Positions 17,635 to 26,084 of a stretch of DNA of 64,000 nucleotides are shown here, one piece after another. Position numbers and translations under genes: made by a program. How positions within the stretch are numbered: position 1 is the first letter of the stretch; every line of letters starts with the position of its first letter. Origin of the DNA: Streptomyces scabiei 87.22 (GTDB lineage Bacteria; Actinomycetota; Actinomycetes; Streptomycetales; Streptomycetaceae). The DNA lies in contig NC_013929.1 in assembly GCF_000091305.1 (NCBI RefSeq), positions 3,348,001-3,412,000 on the forward strand, given 5' to 3'. The notes beneath the pieces were generated by a model that had not been told where the DNA came from, searched no databases, and saw only the letters and a program-made list of their open reading frames with translations.

Positions 17635-18399
17635 GTGGTGCCCAGCGTGCCCAGCCGTGCCGCGCGTGTGGCCGTCTTCGCGTCGGTCGCCGTGGCCGCC
17701 GCCCTGCTGCTGGGGGCCTGTGGTGACTCCGGCGGCCTGGTGAGCGCGGGCGCGACGTCCACCGCGAGCGGGCCGACCCGGCTGTGGCCCGGGGAGCCGC
17801 CCGCCTCCTCCCCCGCCTACGACTACGGCGAGGCCGAGACGGAGGTCGTCAAGGGCGTCGAGGTCCCCGGCGGGGACGTCCGCGAGGTGGACCCGGTGGC
17901 CGTCGTGCGCGCCGAGATCGCCGCGCATCCCGAGATGTACTCGGGGTCCGACGCGGCCTACGGCGGCACCACCAGGCGCATGGCGGACTGCGAGGGTGAC
18001 GGGGACCGCGCCGAGTGCCCCGTCCTGCGGGCCTACTACCGGGACCTCACCGGCGACGGCCACGACGACCTGGTGCTCGGCTTCCGGCTGCTGCCCGGCA
18101 ACCAGACGGCGGTGCGGATGTACACGCTCCGGGCCCACCGGCTGGTGCAGGTGCTGGCGAGCGACGACGCGGTGCTCGCGGTGGAGCTGGCCGGACGTAC
18201 CGTGATCATCCGTTCCCCCGCGGCGATCGTCGGCTACGAGTACCGCACCCAGTGGAGCTGGGACGAGGAGCAGCAGGCGATGCTGCTCACCCGCGACGAG
18301 ATCCTGCGCGTGGGCGGACCGGCCCGCCCGTCCCCCACCGGCGCGACGACGGCACCGGCCGCCACTGCCCGCCCCTCGTCGTCCGGCGGCCCGCGATGA
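17635..18399 (+). CDS. Lipoprotein of unknown function, paired with sensor kinase
   Basis: GTG at 17635 gives a 254-residue precursor. A basic N-terminus and hydrophobic stretch end in LLLGAC, a lipobox with Cys at about residue 25, so the mature protein is anchored outside the membrane. The C-terminal half contains DLTGDGHDDLVLGFRLL, a Ca-binding or FG-GAP-like DxDGxxD pattern, then alternating beta strands. Its stop overlaps the start of the histidine kinase by 4 bp (ATGA), so the two are translationally coupled. This recalls the CseA lipoprotein acting with the CseC kinase, but no response regulator is adjacent. A sensory or modulating role is inference. Confidence 0.85.
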   Translation: MVPSVPSRAARVAVFASVAVAAALLLGACGDSGGLVSAGATSTASGPTRLWPGEPPASSPAYDYGEAETEVVKGVEVPGGDVREVDPVAVVRAEIAAHPEMYSGSDAAYGGTTRRMADCEGDGDRAECPVLRAYYRDLTGDGHDDLVLGFRLLPGNQTAVRMYTLRAHRLVQVLASDDAVLAVELAGRTVIIRSPAAIVGYEYRTQWSWDEEQQAMLLTRDEILRVGGPARPSPTGATTAPAATARPSSSGGPR

Positions 18400-19676
18400 G
18401 CGCGGAGCGGACCGCGCGGAAACGGTTCGTCCTGCGCCGCTGGGTCTCCTCGCTCACCTGGAAGGCGCTGGCCTTCATCACGGTGATGTGCTGCGGGCTC
18501 GCGGCGCTGCTCGGCGCGCTCGTGCATGTGTCCGTCACCGACCGGACCGTCAGCGACGCCCGCTCACGCGCGCTCGCCCGGCTCGACGGGGCGGTGCGGG
18601 CGTACGAGGCGGGGAACCGGCTGCCGCCCGACGCCGCCCTCGACGCGCGGGAGCTGCCGGGGCCGTTGCGCGAGCTGGCGGTGAGCGGGCGGCGCGGCAC
18701 GATGGTCGGGGACGCCGGCGGGCTCCCCGCGATGTGGGCGGCCGCGCCCGCCGACGGCGGCGCCCTGGCCGTGCGGATCGACTACGCGCAGAGCGCGGCC
18801 ACGATCGAGAACCTCGACCGGGCCATCCTGGGCTCCTCGGCGCTGGCCATCGGGGTCACGCTGGCCGTCGGCGCGCTCGGCGTCACCGGGGTGACCCGGC
18901 GCCTGCGCACGACCTCGCAGGTGGCCCGGCGGATCAGCGCGGGCGACCTCGACGCCCGGGTCGGTGACCCCCGTACGGCGGACCCGTCGCGGTACCGGGA
19001 CGAGGTGGCCGCCGTGGCCGCCGCGCTGGACACCATGGCGTCCACGCTGCAGCGCAAGCTGGTCGGCGAGCAGCGGTTCACCGCGGATGTCGCGCACGAG
19101 CTGCGGACGCCGCTGACCGGGCTGCACGCGGCGGCCGAACTGCTGCCGCCGGGGCGGCCGACGGAGCTGGTGCGCGACCGCGTCGCCGCGCTGCGGACGT
19201 TGACCGAGGACCTGCTGGAGATCTCGCGGCTGGACGCGGGCGGCGAGCGGCTGGACGTGGACGCGATCCGGCTCGGGGTGCTGGCCGGGCGGGTGGCCGC
19301 GCACGCCAGCGGCGACACCGAGGTCCGGGTCGTCGAGGACGCGTGCGTGGAGACGGACCGGCGGCGGCTGGAGCGGGTGCTGGGCAACCTCGTGGCCAAC
19401 GCGCACAAGCACGGACGGCCTCCGGTGGTGGTGACGGTGGCCGCGACGGCCGAGGAGGCCGTGGTGACCGTGCGGGACCACGGGGACGGGTTTCCCGAGT
19501 ATCTGGTGGCCGAGGGGCCGCAGCGGTTCCGAACGGAGGGTTCCCGCAAGGGACATGGGCTGGGGCTGACGATCGCGGTGGGGCAGGCGGAGGTGCTCGG
19601 GGCGCGGCTGCGGTTCGAGAACGCGGCGGACGGCGGCGCCTCGGCGGTTCTGCGACTGCCGGCCGGCGGGGACTGA
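18396..19676 (+). CDS. Sensor histidine kinase without adjacent response regulator
   Basis: This is a 426-residue membrane kinase. TM1 spans about residues 24-46 and TM2 about 147-170, enclosing a 100-residue extracellular domain. A HAMP region follows (RRLRTTSQVARRISAGDLDAR). The H box DVAHELRTPLTG places the phospho-acceptor His near 234. The N box is LGNLVANAHKHG, and G boxes are DHGDGF and GHGLGLTI. Start at 18396 overlaps the lipoprotein stop. A longer open frame upstream is the shadow of the lipoprotein. No response regulator is encoded nearby, so its partner must be elsewhere. The coupled lipoprotein is probably the sensory or regulatory partner. Confidence 0.92.
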   Translation: MSAERTARKRFVLRRWVSSLTWKALAFITVMCCGLAALLGALVHVSVTDRTVSDARSRALARLDGAVRAYEAGNRLPPDAALDARELPGPLRELAVSGRRGTMVGDAGGLPAMWAAAPADGGALAVRIDYAQSAATIENLDRAILGSSALAIGVTLAVGALGVTGVTRRLRTTSQVARRISAGDLDARVGDPRTADPSRYRDEVAAVAAALDTMASTLQRKLVGEQRFTADVAHELRTPLTGLHAAAELLPPGRPTELVRDRVAALRTLTEDLLEISRLDAGGERLDVDAIRLGVLAGRVAAHASGDTEVRVVEDACVETDRRRLERVLGNLVANAHKHGRPPVVVTVAATAEEAVVTVRDHGDGFPEYLVAEGPQRFRTEGSRKGHGLGLTIAVGQAEVLGARLRFENAADGGASAVLRLPAGGD

Positions 19677-19780
19677 CCGCGAGGTCCCCGCCGCCCCTCA
19701 AGGACGGGGTCCCCGCGCCCATGAAGGACGGGGCCGCACCCCTGCCCCGGCAGGGTGCGCGGAGCCGCTGTGCGCGCCGG

Positions 19781-19827
19781 CCCTCTGCCCCTCTGCCCCT
19801 CTGCCCCTCTGCCCCTCTGCCCCTCTG
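19781..19827 (+). repeat. 8-bp tandem repeat (CCCCTCTG, about six copies)
   Basis: Five full CCCCTCTG units follow one 7-base unit in the 260-bp gap between the kinase and the SH3-like gene. The gap also has two imperfect copies of AAGGACGGGG. No gene is seen there. Confidence 0.85.
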
Positions 19828-19936
19828 CCCCGAGAGCGTCGTTTCCCTGATGGCCCATCGCGAAAGGCGCCCCGCCCGAGCTCCTCCTAGCGTGGCGCAT
19901 AGTCAGATTCGCCCCGTTTTCCTGGAGGAGCATCAG

Positions 19937-20293
19937 ATGTCCCTGCGGATTCTGCTCATGCGGTTCGGTATAGCGGCTGCCGGTGGCGCTCTCGTGGCGT
20001 TCGCGGCCACGACTCCCGCCGCCGGTGCCGGACAGGAGGACCCCCGCGAGAGCAAGCAGATCGTCCAGGGCGAGGTCGTCGCCCGTACCGGCCTGATCCT
20101 GCGCAGCGCGCCGACGCGTGGCGGCGCGGTCGTCCGGGTCGCCCGCTACGGCGAGATCGTCAAGATCTACTGCCGGACCGACGGTCAGAGCGTCGGCGGC
20201 ACCCGGCAGTGGTACCTGCTCGTCGACGGCACCTGGGCCTGGGGATCGGCCCACTACATCGACGCGTTCAAGACACCACGCACGTGCGCTTGA
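19937..20293 (+). CDS. Small secreted SH3-like protein
   Basis: ATG 19937 follows a GGAGGAG site at 19924-19930. The 118-residue precursor has a signal peptide ending near AGA (about residue 31). The rest resembles a bacterial SH3 domain: a VVARTGLILRSAPTRGGAVV strand pair, a VARYGEIVKIYC turn, and a WYLLVDGTWAWGSAHYI end with paired Cys (IYC and RTC). Such domains bind cell-wall peptides or mediate extracellular contacts. The next genes are a RodA/FtsW and a penicillin-binding protein, so a role at the cell wall fits. Confidence 0.8.
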   Translation: MSLRILLMRFGIAAAGGALVAFAATTPAAGAGQEDPRESKQIVQGEVVARTGLILRSAPTRGGAVVRVARYGEIVKIYCRTDGQSVGGTRQWYLLVDGTWAWGSAHYIDAFKTPRTCA

Positions 20294-20336
20294 GCGACAA
20301 GACCCTCAAAGCATCCTCTTTGGGTAAGTTCCGGAC

Positions 20337-21752
20337 ATGACCACCAAGGCCGGAACGACCCTGGCGGCGGGTCCCTCGGACCCGTCCCCGCCCGCCGTAC
20401 GCCCGCTCCGGCGCCGAGGCGTCGAGTTCACCCTCACCGTCGTGGCCGTCCTGCTCTCCGTGTCCGGCTACTGCGCCGTCGGTCTGGCGAAGAACGGCAC
20501 CGTCCCGCCCGGCGCCGGCGACTACGGCGCCGGGCTCGGCGTGCTCGCGCTGCTGACCCATCTGGTGGTGCGGCTGCGGGCGCCGTACGCCGATCCGCTG
20601 CTGCTGCCGATCGCGGTGCTCCTCAACGGCCTGGGCCTGGTGCTGATCCACCGGCTCGATCTGGAGACCCCGGCCGACCAGGCGGCGCCCGCGCAGCTGA
20701 ACTGGTCGACGCTCGGGATGGCGCTGTTCATCACGGTCGTGGCCCTGCTGCGCGACCACCGCGTGCTGGCGCGGTACGCGTACGTCTCGGTGGTGGCCGC
20801 GCTCGCCCTGCTGGCGCTGCCGATCCTCTTCCCGCCGGTCAACGGGGCCCGGATCTGGGTGCGGCTGGCCGGGTTCTCCCTCCAGCCGGGCGAGTTCGCG
20901 AAGGTGCTGCTCGCCCTGTTCTTCGCCGGCTATCTCGCGGCGAACCGCAACGCGCTGGCGTACGCCGGGCGCCGGATCTGGCGGTTCAAGCGCCTCCAGC
21001 TGCCCACCGGGCGGGTCCTCGGCCCGATCGTCACCATCTGGCTGCTGAGCGTCGGTGTGCTGGTCCTGGAGCGGGACCTCGGCACCTCACTGCTGTTCTT
21101 CGGGCTGTTCGTGATCATGCTGTACGTGGCCACGGGCCGCACCGGCTGGATCGCGGTGGGGCTGCTGCTGGCCTGCGTGGGTGCGGTGGCCGTCGGCTGG
21201 CTCGAACCGCATGTGCACAGCCGGGTCGAGGACTGGCTGCACCCCTTCGCGTCGATCGAGGCGGGTCAGGGTCCGGGCCAGCTCGCCCAGTCCCTCTTCT
21301 CGTTCGCGGCGGGCGGGGTGCTCGGCACCGGCCTCGGCCTCGGCCACTCCGTCCTGATCGGCTTCGCCGCCAAGTCCGACTTCATCCTGGCCACCGCGGG
21401 CGAGGAACTGGGGCTGGCCGGCCTCGCCGCGATCTTCCTGCTCTACGCGCTGCTGGTGGAGCGCGGCTTCCGCACCGGCCTCGCCCTGCGCGACCCCTTC
21501 GGCCGTCTCCTGGCCAGCGGTCTCGCCTCGATCATCGCGTTGCAGGTCTTCGTGATCGCGGGCGGTGTCACCGGCCTCATCCCCCTCACCGGCATGCCGA
21601 TGCCCTTCCTCGCCCAGGGCGGCTCCTCCGTCGTCACCAACTGGATCATCGTGGCCCTGCTGATCCGGATGAGCGACTCGGCCGGGCGGCAGGCCGGCGC
21701 CGGGCCCGTCCCCGCGGGCCCGAACACCGGCCCGGAGGTCCTCGGCGCATGA
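20337..21752 (+). CDS. FtsW/RodA/SpoVE-family peptidoglycan polymerase
   Basis: This is a 471-residue multi-spanning membrane protein with about ten hydrophobic helices. Family motifs include NGARIWVRLAGFSLQPGEFAK, the LERDLGTSLLFFGLFVIML block, and the C-terminal GLIPLTGMPMPFLAQGGSS. SEDS proteins polymerise lipid II glycan strands together with a class B PBP. The stop overlaps the following PBP gene start by 4 bp, giving a SEDS-PBP pair that probably works as one enzyme. Whether it serves division, tip growth or sporulation cannot be told from sequence. Streptomyces has several such pairs; this one is not next to the mreBCD or dcw clusters. Confidence 0.93.
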   Translation: MTTKAGTTLAAGPSDPSPPAVRPLRRRGVEFTLTVVAVLLSVSGYCAVGLAKNGTVPPGAGDYGAGLGVLALLTHLVVRLRAPYADPLLLPIAVLLNGLGLVLIHRLDLETPADQAAPAQLNWSTLGMALFITVVALLRDHRVLARYAYVSVVAALALLALPILFPPVNGARIWVRLAGFSLQPGEFAKVLLALFFAGYLAANRNALAYAGRRIWRFKRLQLPTGRVLGPIVTIWLLSVGVLVLERDLGTSLLFFGLFVIMLYVATGRTGWIAVGLLLACVGAVAVGWLEPHVHSRVEDWLHPFASIEAGQGPGQLAQSLFSFAAGGVLGTGLGLGHSVLIGFAAKSDFILATAGEELGLAGLAAIFLLYALLVERGFRTGLALRDPFGRLLASGLASIIALQVFVIAGGVTGLIPLTGMPMPFLAQGGSSVVTNWIIVALLIRMSDSAGRQAGAGPVPAGPNTGPEVLGA

Positions 21753-23212
21753 CCACCTGCATCCGCCGCGCCGCCGCACTCTGCGCCCTGCTGCTGGTCG
21801 CGCTCCTCGTCAACGCCACCCGCGTCCAGGTCCTCCAGTCCCGGGCCTACGACGACAGCCCCGCCAACCGCCGCCCGGTGATCGCCCGGTGGAGCCAGCC
21901 GCGCGGGAACATCCTGGTCGAGGGGCGCCCGGTCACCGGCTCGAAGGACACGGGCGAGCAGCTCCGCTTCGAACGGACGTACAGGGACGGCCCGTTGTAC
22001 GCGCCGGTCACGGGCTTCGCCTCGCAGGTGTACGGCACGACCTTCCTGGAGGACGCGGAGGACTCCCTCCTGGACGGGAGCGACCCGCTGCTCTCCTTCC
22101 TCCCCCTGTGGAACGACATCACCCGCGACCAGAACGCCGCCGGCGAGGTCGTCACCACCCTGCGGGACGCGGCCCAGCGCGCGGCCTACCTCGGGCTCGG
22201 CGCACGCCGGGGCGCGGTCGCCGCGCTCGAACCGGCCACCGGGCGCGTCCTGGCCCTGGTCTCACGCCCCTCGTACGACCCCGGGGTGCTCTCCGGCAAC
22301 GGCCCCGAGGTGACCGAGGCATGGACCCGGCTGAACGGGGACGCGAGCAGACCGATGCTCAACCGGGCGGTGCGGCAGACCTATCCGCCCGGTTCGACGT
22401 TCAAGGTGGTGACGGCCGCCGCCACGCTGGACGCCGGGGTGGTCACGGACGTCGACGCGCCCACCCGCTCCCCCGCCCCGTACACCCTGCCGGGCACCAC
22501 GACGTCCCTCTCCAACGAGGTCGAGGGCTGCGAGAACGCCTCCCTGCGCTACGCCTTCGAGTGGTCCTGCAACACGGTCTTCGCGAAGCTGGGCGTGGAC
22601 GTCGGCCTCGGCTCCATGACGGACACGGCCCGTGCCTTCGGCTTCGACGACGCGGGCCTGCGCATCCCGTTCCGGGTCGCGCCCAGCACCTTCGACACCG
22701 AGATGGACCGGGCCCAGCTCGCACTCTCCTCCATCGGGCAGTACGACACCCGGGCCACCCCTCTGCAGATGGCACTCGTCACGGCGGCCGTCGCCAACGG
22801 GGGTTCGGTGCCGTCGCCGTATCTCGTGGAGCGCACCACCACGGCGGACGGGCGCACGGTCGCCGGCGCGGGCCCGCGCACCCTCCGGCGCGCGATGGAT
22901 CCGGGCACCGCGCGGCAGTTGCGCGACCTCATGCGGGGCGTCGTCGAGGACGGCACCGGCGCCAACGCCGCCCTGCGCCGGGCCACCGTCGGCGGCAAGA
23001 CCGGCACCGCCCAGCACGGCATCGGCAACTCCGGCACCCCCTTCGCCTGGTTCATCGGCTGGGCCCAGTCCGACGGCGCGCCCGAACCCGAGGTGGCGGT
23101 GGCGGTGGTGGTGGAGGACGCGGAGGCGGTACGGGGGGAGATCAGCGGGGGCGGGGACGCGGCGCCGATCGCGCGGGAGGTGATGCGGGCGGTGCTCGGG
23201 GGCTCCGGCTGA
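21749..23212 (+). CDS. Class B penicillin-binding protein (D,D-transpeptidase)
   Basis: This 487-residue protein has one N-terminal membrane anchor (about residues 7-23). A pedestal domain precedes the transpeptidase. The active-site Ser216 lies in PPGSTFKVV, the second motif is SCN (EWSCNTVF), and the third is KTGT (GGKTGTAQHG, near 419). It resembles PbpA/PBP2-type proteins of actinobacteria, about 485-490 residues. It cross-links glycan strands made by the overlapping SEDS partner. The arrangement is SEDS then PBP with a 4-bp overlap, so stoichiometric production is likely. Confidence 0.94.
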   Translation: MTTCIRRAAALCALLLVALLVNATRVQVLQSRAYDDSPANRRPVIARWSQPRGNILVEGRPVTGSKDTGEQLRFERTYRDGPLYAPVTGFASQVYGTTFLEDAEDSLLDGSDPLLSFLPLWNDITRDQNAAGEVVTTLRDAAQRAAYLGLGARRGAVAALEPATGRVLALVSRPSYDPGVLSGNGPEVTEAWTRLNGDASRPMLNRAVRQTYPPGSTFKVVTAAATLDAGVVTDVDAPTRSPAPYTLPGTTTSLSNEVEGCENASLRYAFEWSCNTVFAKLGVDVGLGSMTDTARAFGFDDAGLRIPFRVAPSTFDTEMDRAQLALSSIGQYDTRATPLQMALVTAAVANGGSVPSPYLVERTTTADGRTVAGAGPRTLRRAMDPGTARQLRDLMRGVVEDGTGANAALRRATVGGKTGTAQHGIGNSGTPFAWFIGWAQSDGAPEPEVAVAVVVEDAEAVRGEISGGGDAAPIAREVMRAVLGGSG

Positions 23213-23315
23213 CGACGACCGACGACGACCGACCGTCGGTTGACGACGGCAGGCGACGGCAGGCGACGGTGAAAACGGGTGGGACGGTGGAAGCCGCCCC
23301 GCCTATCGTGCGCCC

Positions 23316-23804
23316 ATGACGACCGCCCCGTACGAACTCGCCCAGGTCAACATCGCCCGCCTCAAGGCCCCTCTGGACTCACCGCTGTTGAAGGACTTCG
23401 TGGACGGGCTCGATCCCGTGAACGCGGTCGCCGACTCCTCCGCCGGCTTCGTGTGGCGCCTGCAGAGCGACTCCGGCAACGCCACGGACGTCCCCGTCCT
23501 CGGCGACGAGTGGCTGATCGTCAACATGTCGGTGTGGCGGGACGCCGACGCCCTGACCGCCTTCATGTACCAGGGGCAGCACCGGGAGCTGCTGGCCCGC
23601 AGGCGGGAGTGGTTCGAGCACGTGGCCGAGGCGATGGCCACCCTGTGGTGGGTGCCGGCCGGTCACCGCCCCACCGTGGCCGAGGCGGAGGAACGGCTCC
23701 TCCACCTCCGTGCCCACGGCCCCACGCCGTACGCGTTCACCCTGCGCACGCCGTTCCCGGCCGGACCGGCGGCGCCGCTCCTGCCGGACGCGGCCGTCAG
23801 CTGA
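23316..23804 (+). CDS. DUF3291 domain protein
   Basis: This 162-residue cytoplasmic protein has the DUF3291 pattern: YELAQVNIARLKAPLDSP at the start, FVDGLDPVNAVADSSAGFVWRL, then WLIVNMSVWRDADALTAFMY and WWVPAGHRPTVAEAEERL. The fold is a ferredoxin-like antibiotic-monooxygenase-type barrel. The biochemical function of DUF3291 is unknown. Its stop codon lies inside a tandem repeat unit that also supplies the stop of the convergent gene. Confidence 0.88.
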   Translation: MTTAPYELAQVNIARLKAPLDSPLLKDFVDGLDPVNAVADSSAGFVWRLQSDSGNATDVPVLGDEWLIVNMSVWRDADALTAFMYQGQHRELLARRREWFEHVAEAMATLWWVPAGHRPTVAEAEERLLHLRAHGPTPYAFTLRTPFPAGPAAPLLPDAAVS

Positions 23805-23846
23805 TCCGCTGCCGTCAGCTGATCCGCTGCCGTCAGCTGATCCGCT
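23793..23846 (+). repeat. 18-bp tandem repeat spanning both convergent stop codons
   Basis: Three exact units of GCCGTCAGCTGATCCGCT lie at 23793, 23811 and 23829. Each contains the palindrome TCAGCTGA, which carries TGA on both strands. The DUF3291 gene stops in the first unit and the opposite gene stops in the third. Confidence 0.92.
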
Positions 23847-24669
23847 GCCGGATCTCGGAGCGGACGTCGAGGGTCCGCTCCGCGAAGGCCTCGACGTCCA
23901 CCTTCGCGGGGTCCTGGCCGACGCTCGCCGCGCCGAGTTCCGCGACGGAGGCGCCGGTGTTGCCGTCTGCCCAGGCGCACATGGGGTACGTGATCTCGCT
24001 GCCGGACTGCTTCTGGGTGACCACCTGGCAGCTGACGGTGAGGCCCGAGTCGCCGGGGGTGAAGTCCTGGGGCTGCACGGCGACCGTGATCGAGTCGACC
24101 TCGGCCGCACCCTTCAGCATGTTGTCGCGGGCGGCGTCGGTGTTCTTGAACCGGCCGTACATGCCCGAGACGATCAGGGCGCCCTGGGACCCGTCCGCCG
24201 CGGTGTACTGCCCGACGGCGGCCTTGACGTCCCGGGCGTCCCAGGCACCCTCCGCCTCGTCGGCCACCTGCTTCCCCGAGGAGTCGGACAGGTCCCGGGC
24301 GAGCTTGTACTCGTCGTCCAGCACGGTCTTGGGCAGCGCCAGCTTGTACTCGGCCTCGGGGAACCCGCTCGTGCTCTGCGTACCGACGACCCACAACCCC
24401 ACCGCGACGACCACCATGAGCGCCACGACCCCGCCGACGATCCCGAGGACCAGACCCACCCGGCTCTTCGGCGGCGGCGGGGGCTGCCATCCCTGGGGCT
24501 GCGGCTGACCGGGCTGCTGCTGTGGCGGATACGGCTGGCCGTACGGCTGCTGACCGTACGGCTGCGGCTGCTGCTGCGGCGGGTACGCCTGGCCGTACGG
24601 GCCGGGGTGCTGGGGCTGATGGCCGTACGGCTGGGGCTGCTGCTGGGGGTGCGGTGGAGGCATGGACAC
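23833..24669 (-). CDS. Pro/Gln-rich single-pass membrane protein
   Basis: This is a 278-residue protein from GTG 24669 (an ATG two codons later is equally possible). Residues 1-68 are Pro/Gln/Tyr-rich with repeats such as QPYGQ and YPPQQQP. A hydrophobic segment (about 70-95, VGLVLGIVGGVVALMVVVAVGL) follows, and about 180 residues lie outside, with two cysteines. The architecture is common in Streptomyces membrane proteins with a cytoplasmic disordered tail and an extracellular domain. No enzymatic motif is visible and no function is assigned. Confidence 0.8.
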   Translation of the reverse strand: MSMPPPHPQQQPQPYGHQPQHPGPYGQAYPPQQQPQPYGQQPYGQPYPPQQQPGQPQPQGWQPPPPPKSRVGLVLGIVGGVVALMVVVAVGLWVVGTQSTSGFPEAEYKLALPKTVLDDEYKLARDLSDSSGKQVADEAEGAWDARDVKAAVGQYTAADGSQGALIVSGMYGRFKNTDAARDNMLKGAAEVDSITVAVQPQDFTPGDSGLTVSCQVVTQKQSGSEITYPMCAWADGNTGASVAELGAASVGQDPAKVDVEAFAERTLDVRSEIRQRIS

Positions 24670-24834
24670 GCCAGCACGCTACTGCACCTGCCGTCCCGGC
24701 GGGGAACCGGCCGTTCGGTCCGTCGGCCGTCGACAAGTGGCGCGCAAAGGATTGACGGCCTTGCTGACAAGTAGTCTCATAAGCGATGACCGCCGGTAAC
24801 GGCACGGACTTCCCTGCGAGGAGCTGCGACAGCC

Positions 24835-25791
24835 ATGACCACGGTGCCCTCGGTGAACACGACGAACCCGGTGTCGGAGGCGGAGGTGCTGCGCGACGCG
24901 CTCGGGCTCCTCAAGGACCGGGAACAGGTGGCCGAGCGGCTGCTGGTGTCCTCCGCGAAGCACTCCTTCGACCCGGACAAGGAGCTGGACTGGGACGCCC
25001 CCTTCGAGGAGGGGAAGTGGTTCTGGCCGCCGGAGCTGGTGTCCCTGTACGACACGCCGATGTGGCGGCGGATGTCCGAGGAGCAGCGGATCGCGCTGTC
25101 CCAGCACGAGGCGGCGGCGCTGGCCTCCCTCGGCATCTGGTTCGAGATCATCCTCATGCAGCTGCTCGTCCGGCACATCTACGACAAGGCGGCGACCAGC
25201 GCGCATGTGCGGTACGCGCTGACGGAGATCGAGGACGAGTGCCGGCACTCGAAGATGTTCGCCCGGCTGATCAGCAAGGGGGGCACCCCGTACTACCCGG
25301 TAAGCCGGCTGCACCACAATCTGGGGCGCCTGTTCAAGACGATCTCGACGACCCCCGGGTCCTTCACCTCCACGCTCCTCGGTGAGGAGATCCTCGACTG
25401 GATGCAGCGGCTGACCTTCCCGGACGAGCGTGTCCAGCCGCTCGTCCGGGGCGTCACCCGGATCCATGTCGTCGAGGAGGCCCGGCACGTGCGCTACGCC
25501 CGCGAAGAGCTGCGGCGCCAGATGGTGACCGCTCCGCGGCTGTCCCGGAGCTTCACGCGGGTCACCTCCGGGGAGTTCGCCCGCGTCTTCGCGGTGGCGT
25601 TCATCAACCCCGAGGTCTACACGAACGTCGGCCTCGACCGGCGGGTGGCGCTCGCGCAGGTGCGGGCGAGTGCGCATCGGCGGGACATCATGCAGACCGG
25701 GGCGAGGAAGCTGACCGACTTCCTGGACGACATCGGGGTGCTCCAGGGGGTGGGGCGGCGGATGTGGCGCTCGTCGGGGCTGCTGGCGTGA
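24835..25791 (+). CDS. AurF-like diiron oxygenase-fold protein
   Basis: This is a 318-residue all-helical protein. Two iron-ligand motifs typical of ferritin-like diiron proteins are visible: EIEDECRHSKMF (near residue 137) and HVVEEARHVRYA (near 215). Additional Glu/His residues lie in helices at about 100 (ALSQHEAAALASLG) and 183 (LLGEEILDWMQR). The family includes the p-aminobenzoate N-oxygenase AurF, but most genomic homologues lack an assigned substrate. ATG 24835 follows GAGGAGCTG. A TetR-type regulator follows on the same strand after a large inverted repeat, suggesting it may control this gene. Confidence 0.87.
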   Translation: MTTVPSVNTTNPVSEAEVLRDALGLLKDREQVAERLLVSSAKHSFDPDKELDWDAPFEEGKWFWPPELVSLYDTPMWRRMSEEQRIALSQHEAAALASLGIWFEIILMQLLVRHIYDKAATSAHVRYALTEIEDECRHSKMFARLISKGGTPYYPVSRLHHNLGRLFKTISTTPGSFTSTLLGEEILDWMQRLTFPDERVQPLVRGVTRIHVVEEARHVRYAREELRRQMVTAPRLSRSFTRVTSGEFARVFAVAFINPEVYTNVGLDRRVALAQVRASAHRRDIMQTGARKLTDFLDDIGVLQGVGRRMWRSSGLLA

Positions 25792-25847
25792 CCGTTTCCG
25801 GACGGGCGCGGTGGGGGGTGGGTGGTGCCGGGTGCGTGGGCGGGTGC

Positions 25848-26007
25848 GGGTCCGGTGGGGGTTGCTCGCGCAGTTCCCCGCGCCCCTGAAAGCCCAGGCC
25901 CTGCGGGCCTGAGAGCCACCGGCGCTGCGGGCCTGAAGTGCAGTGGGCGCAGCCCCTGCTTTTCAGGGGCGCGGGGAACTGCGCGAGAAGCCCCACCGGA
26001 GCGGCAG
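25848..26007 (+). repeat. Large inverted repeat, long form (copy 1)
   Basis: Left arm GCTCGCGCAGTTCCCCGCGC at 25864, continuing CCCTGAAAG, pairs with the right arm ending at 25987. The outer flanks TGCGGGTCCGGTGGGG and CCCCACCGGA also pair. A related long copy is at 52212-52350 and a short one at 35789-35828. Similar long GC-rich palindromes are frequent between Streptomyces genes. Here it lies between the AurF-like and TetR genes and could end transcription of the former. Confidence 0.85.
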
Positions 26008-26084
26008 CGAACACGCACCCAGACCCCCCACCCCCTGACGCGAACCGCACGGCCCACCCCGCACCCCCGACTACCCTGCGAGGT

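Noticed and set aside
18015..18395. N-terminal extension of the histidine kinase frame by 127 codons
   Set aside because: It overlaps the well-supported lipoprotein gene in another frame. The ATG at 18396, coupled to the lipoprotein stop, is the natural start.
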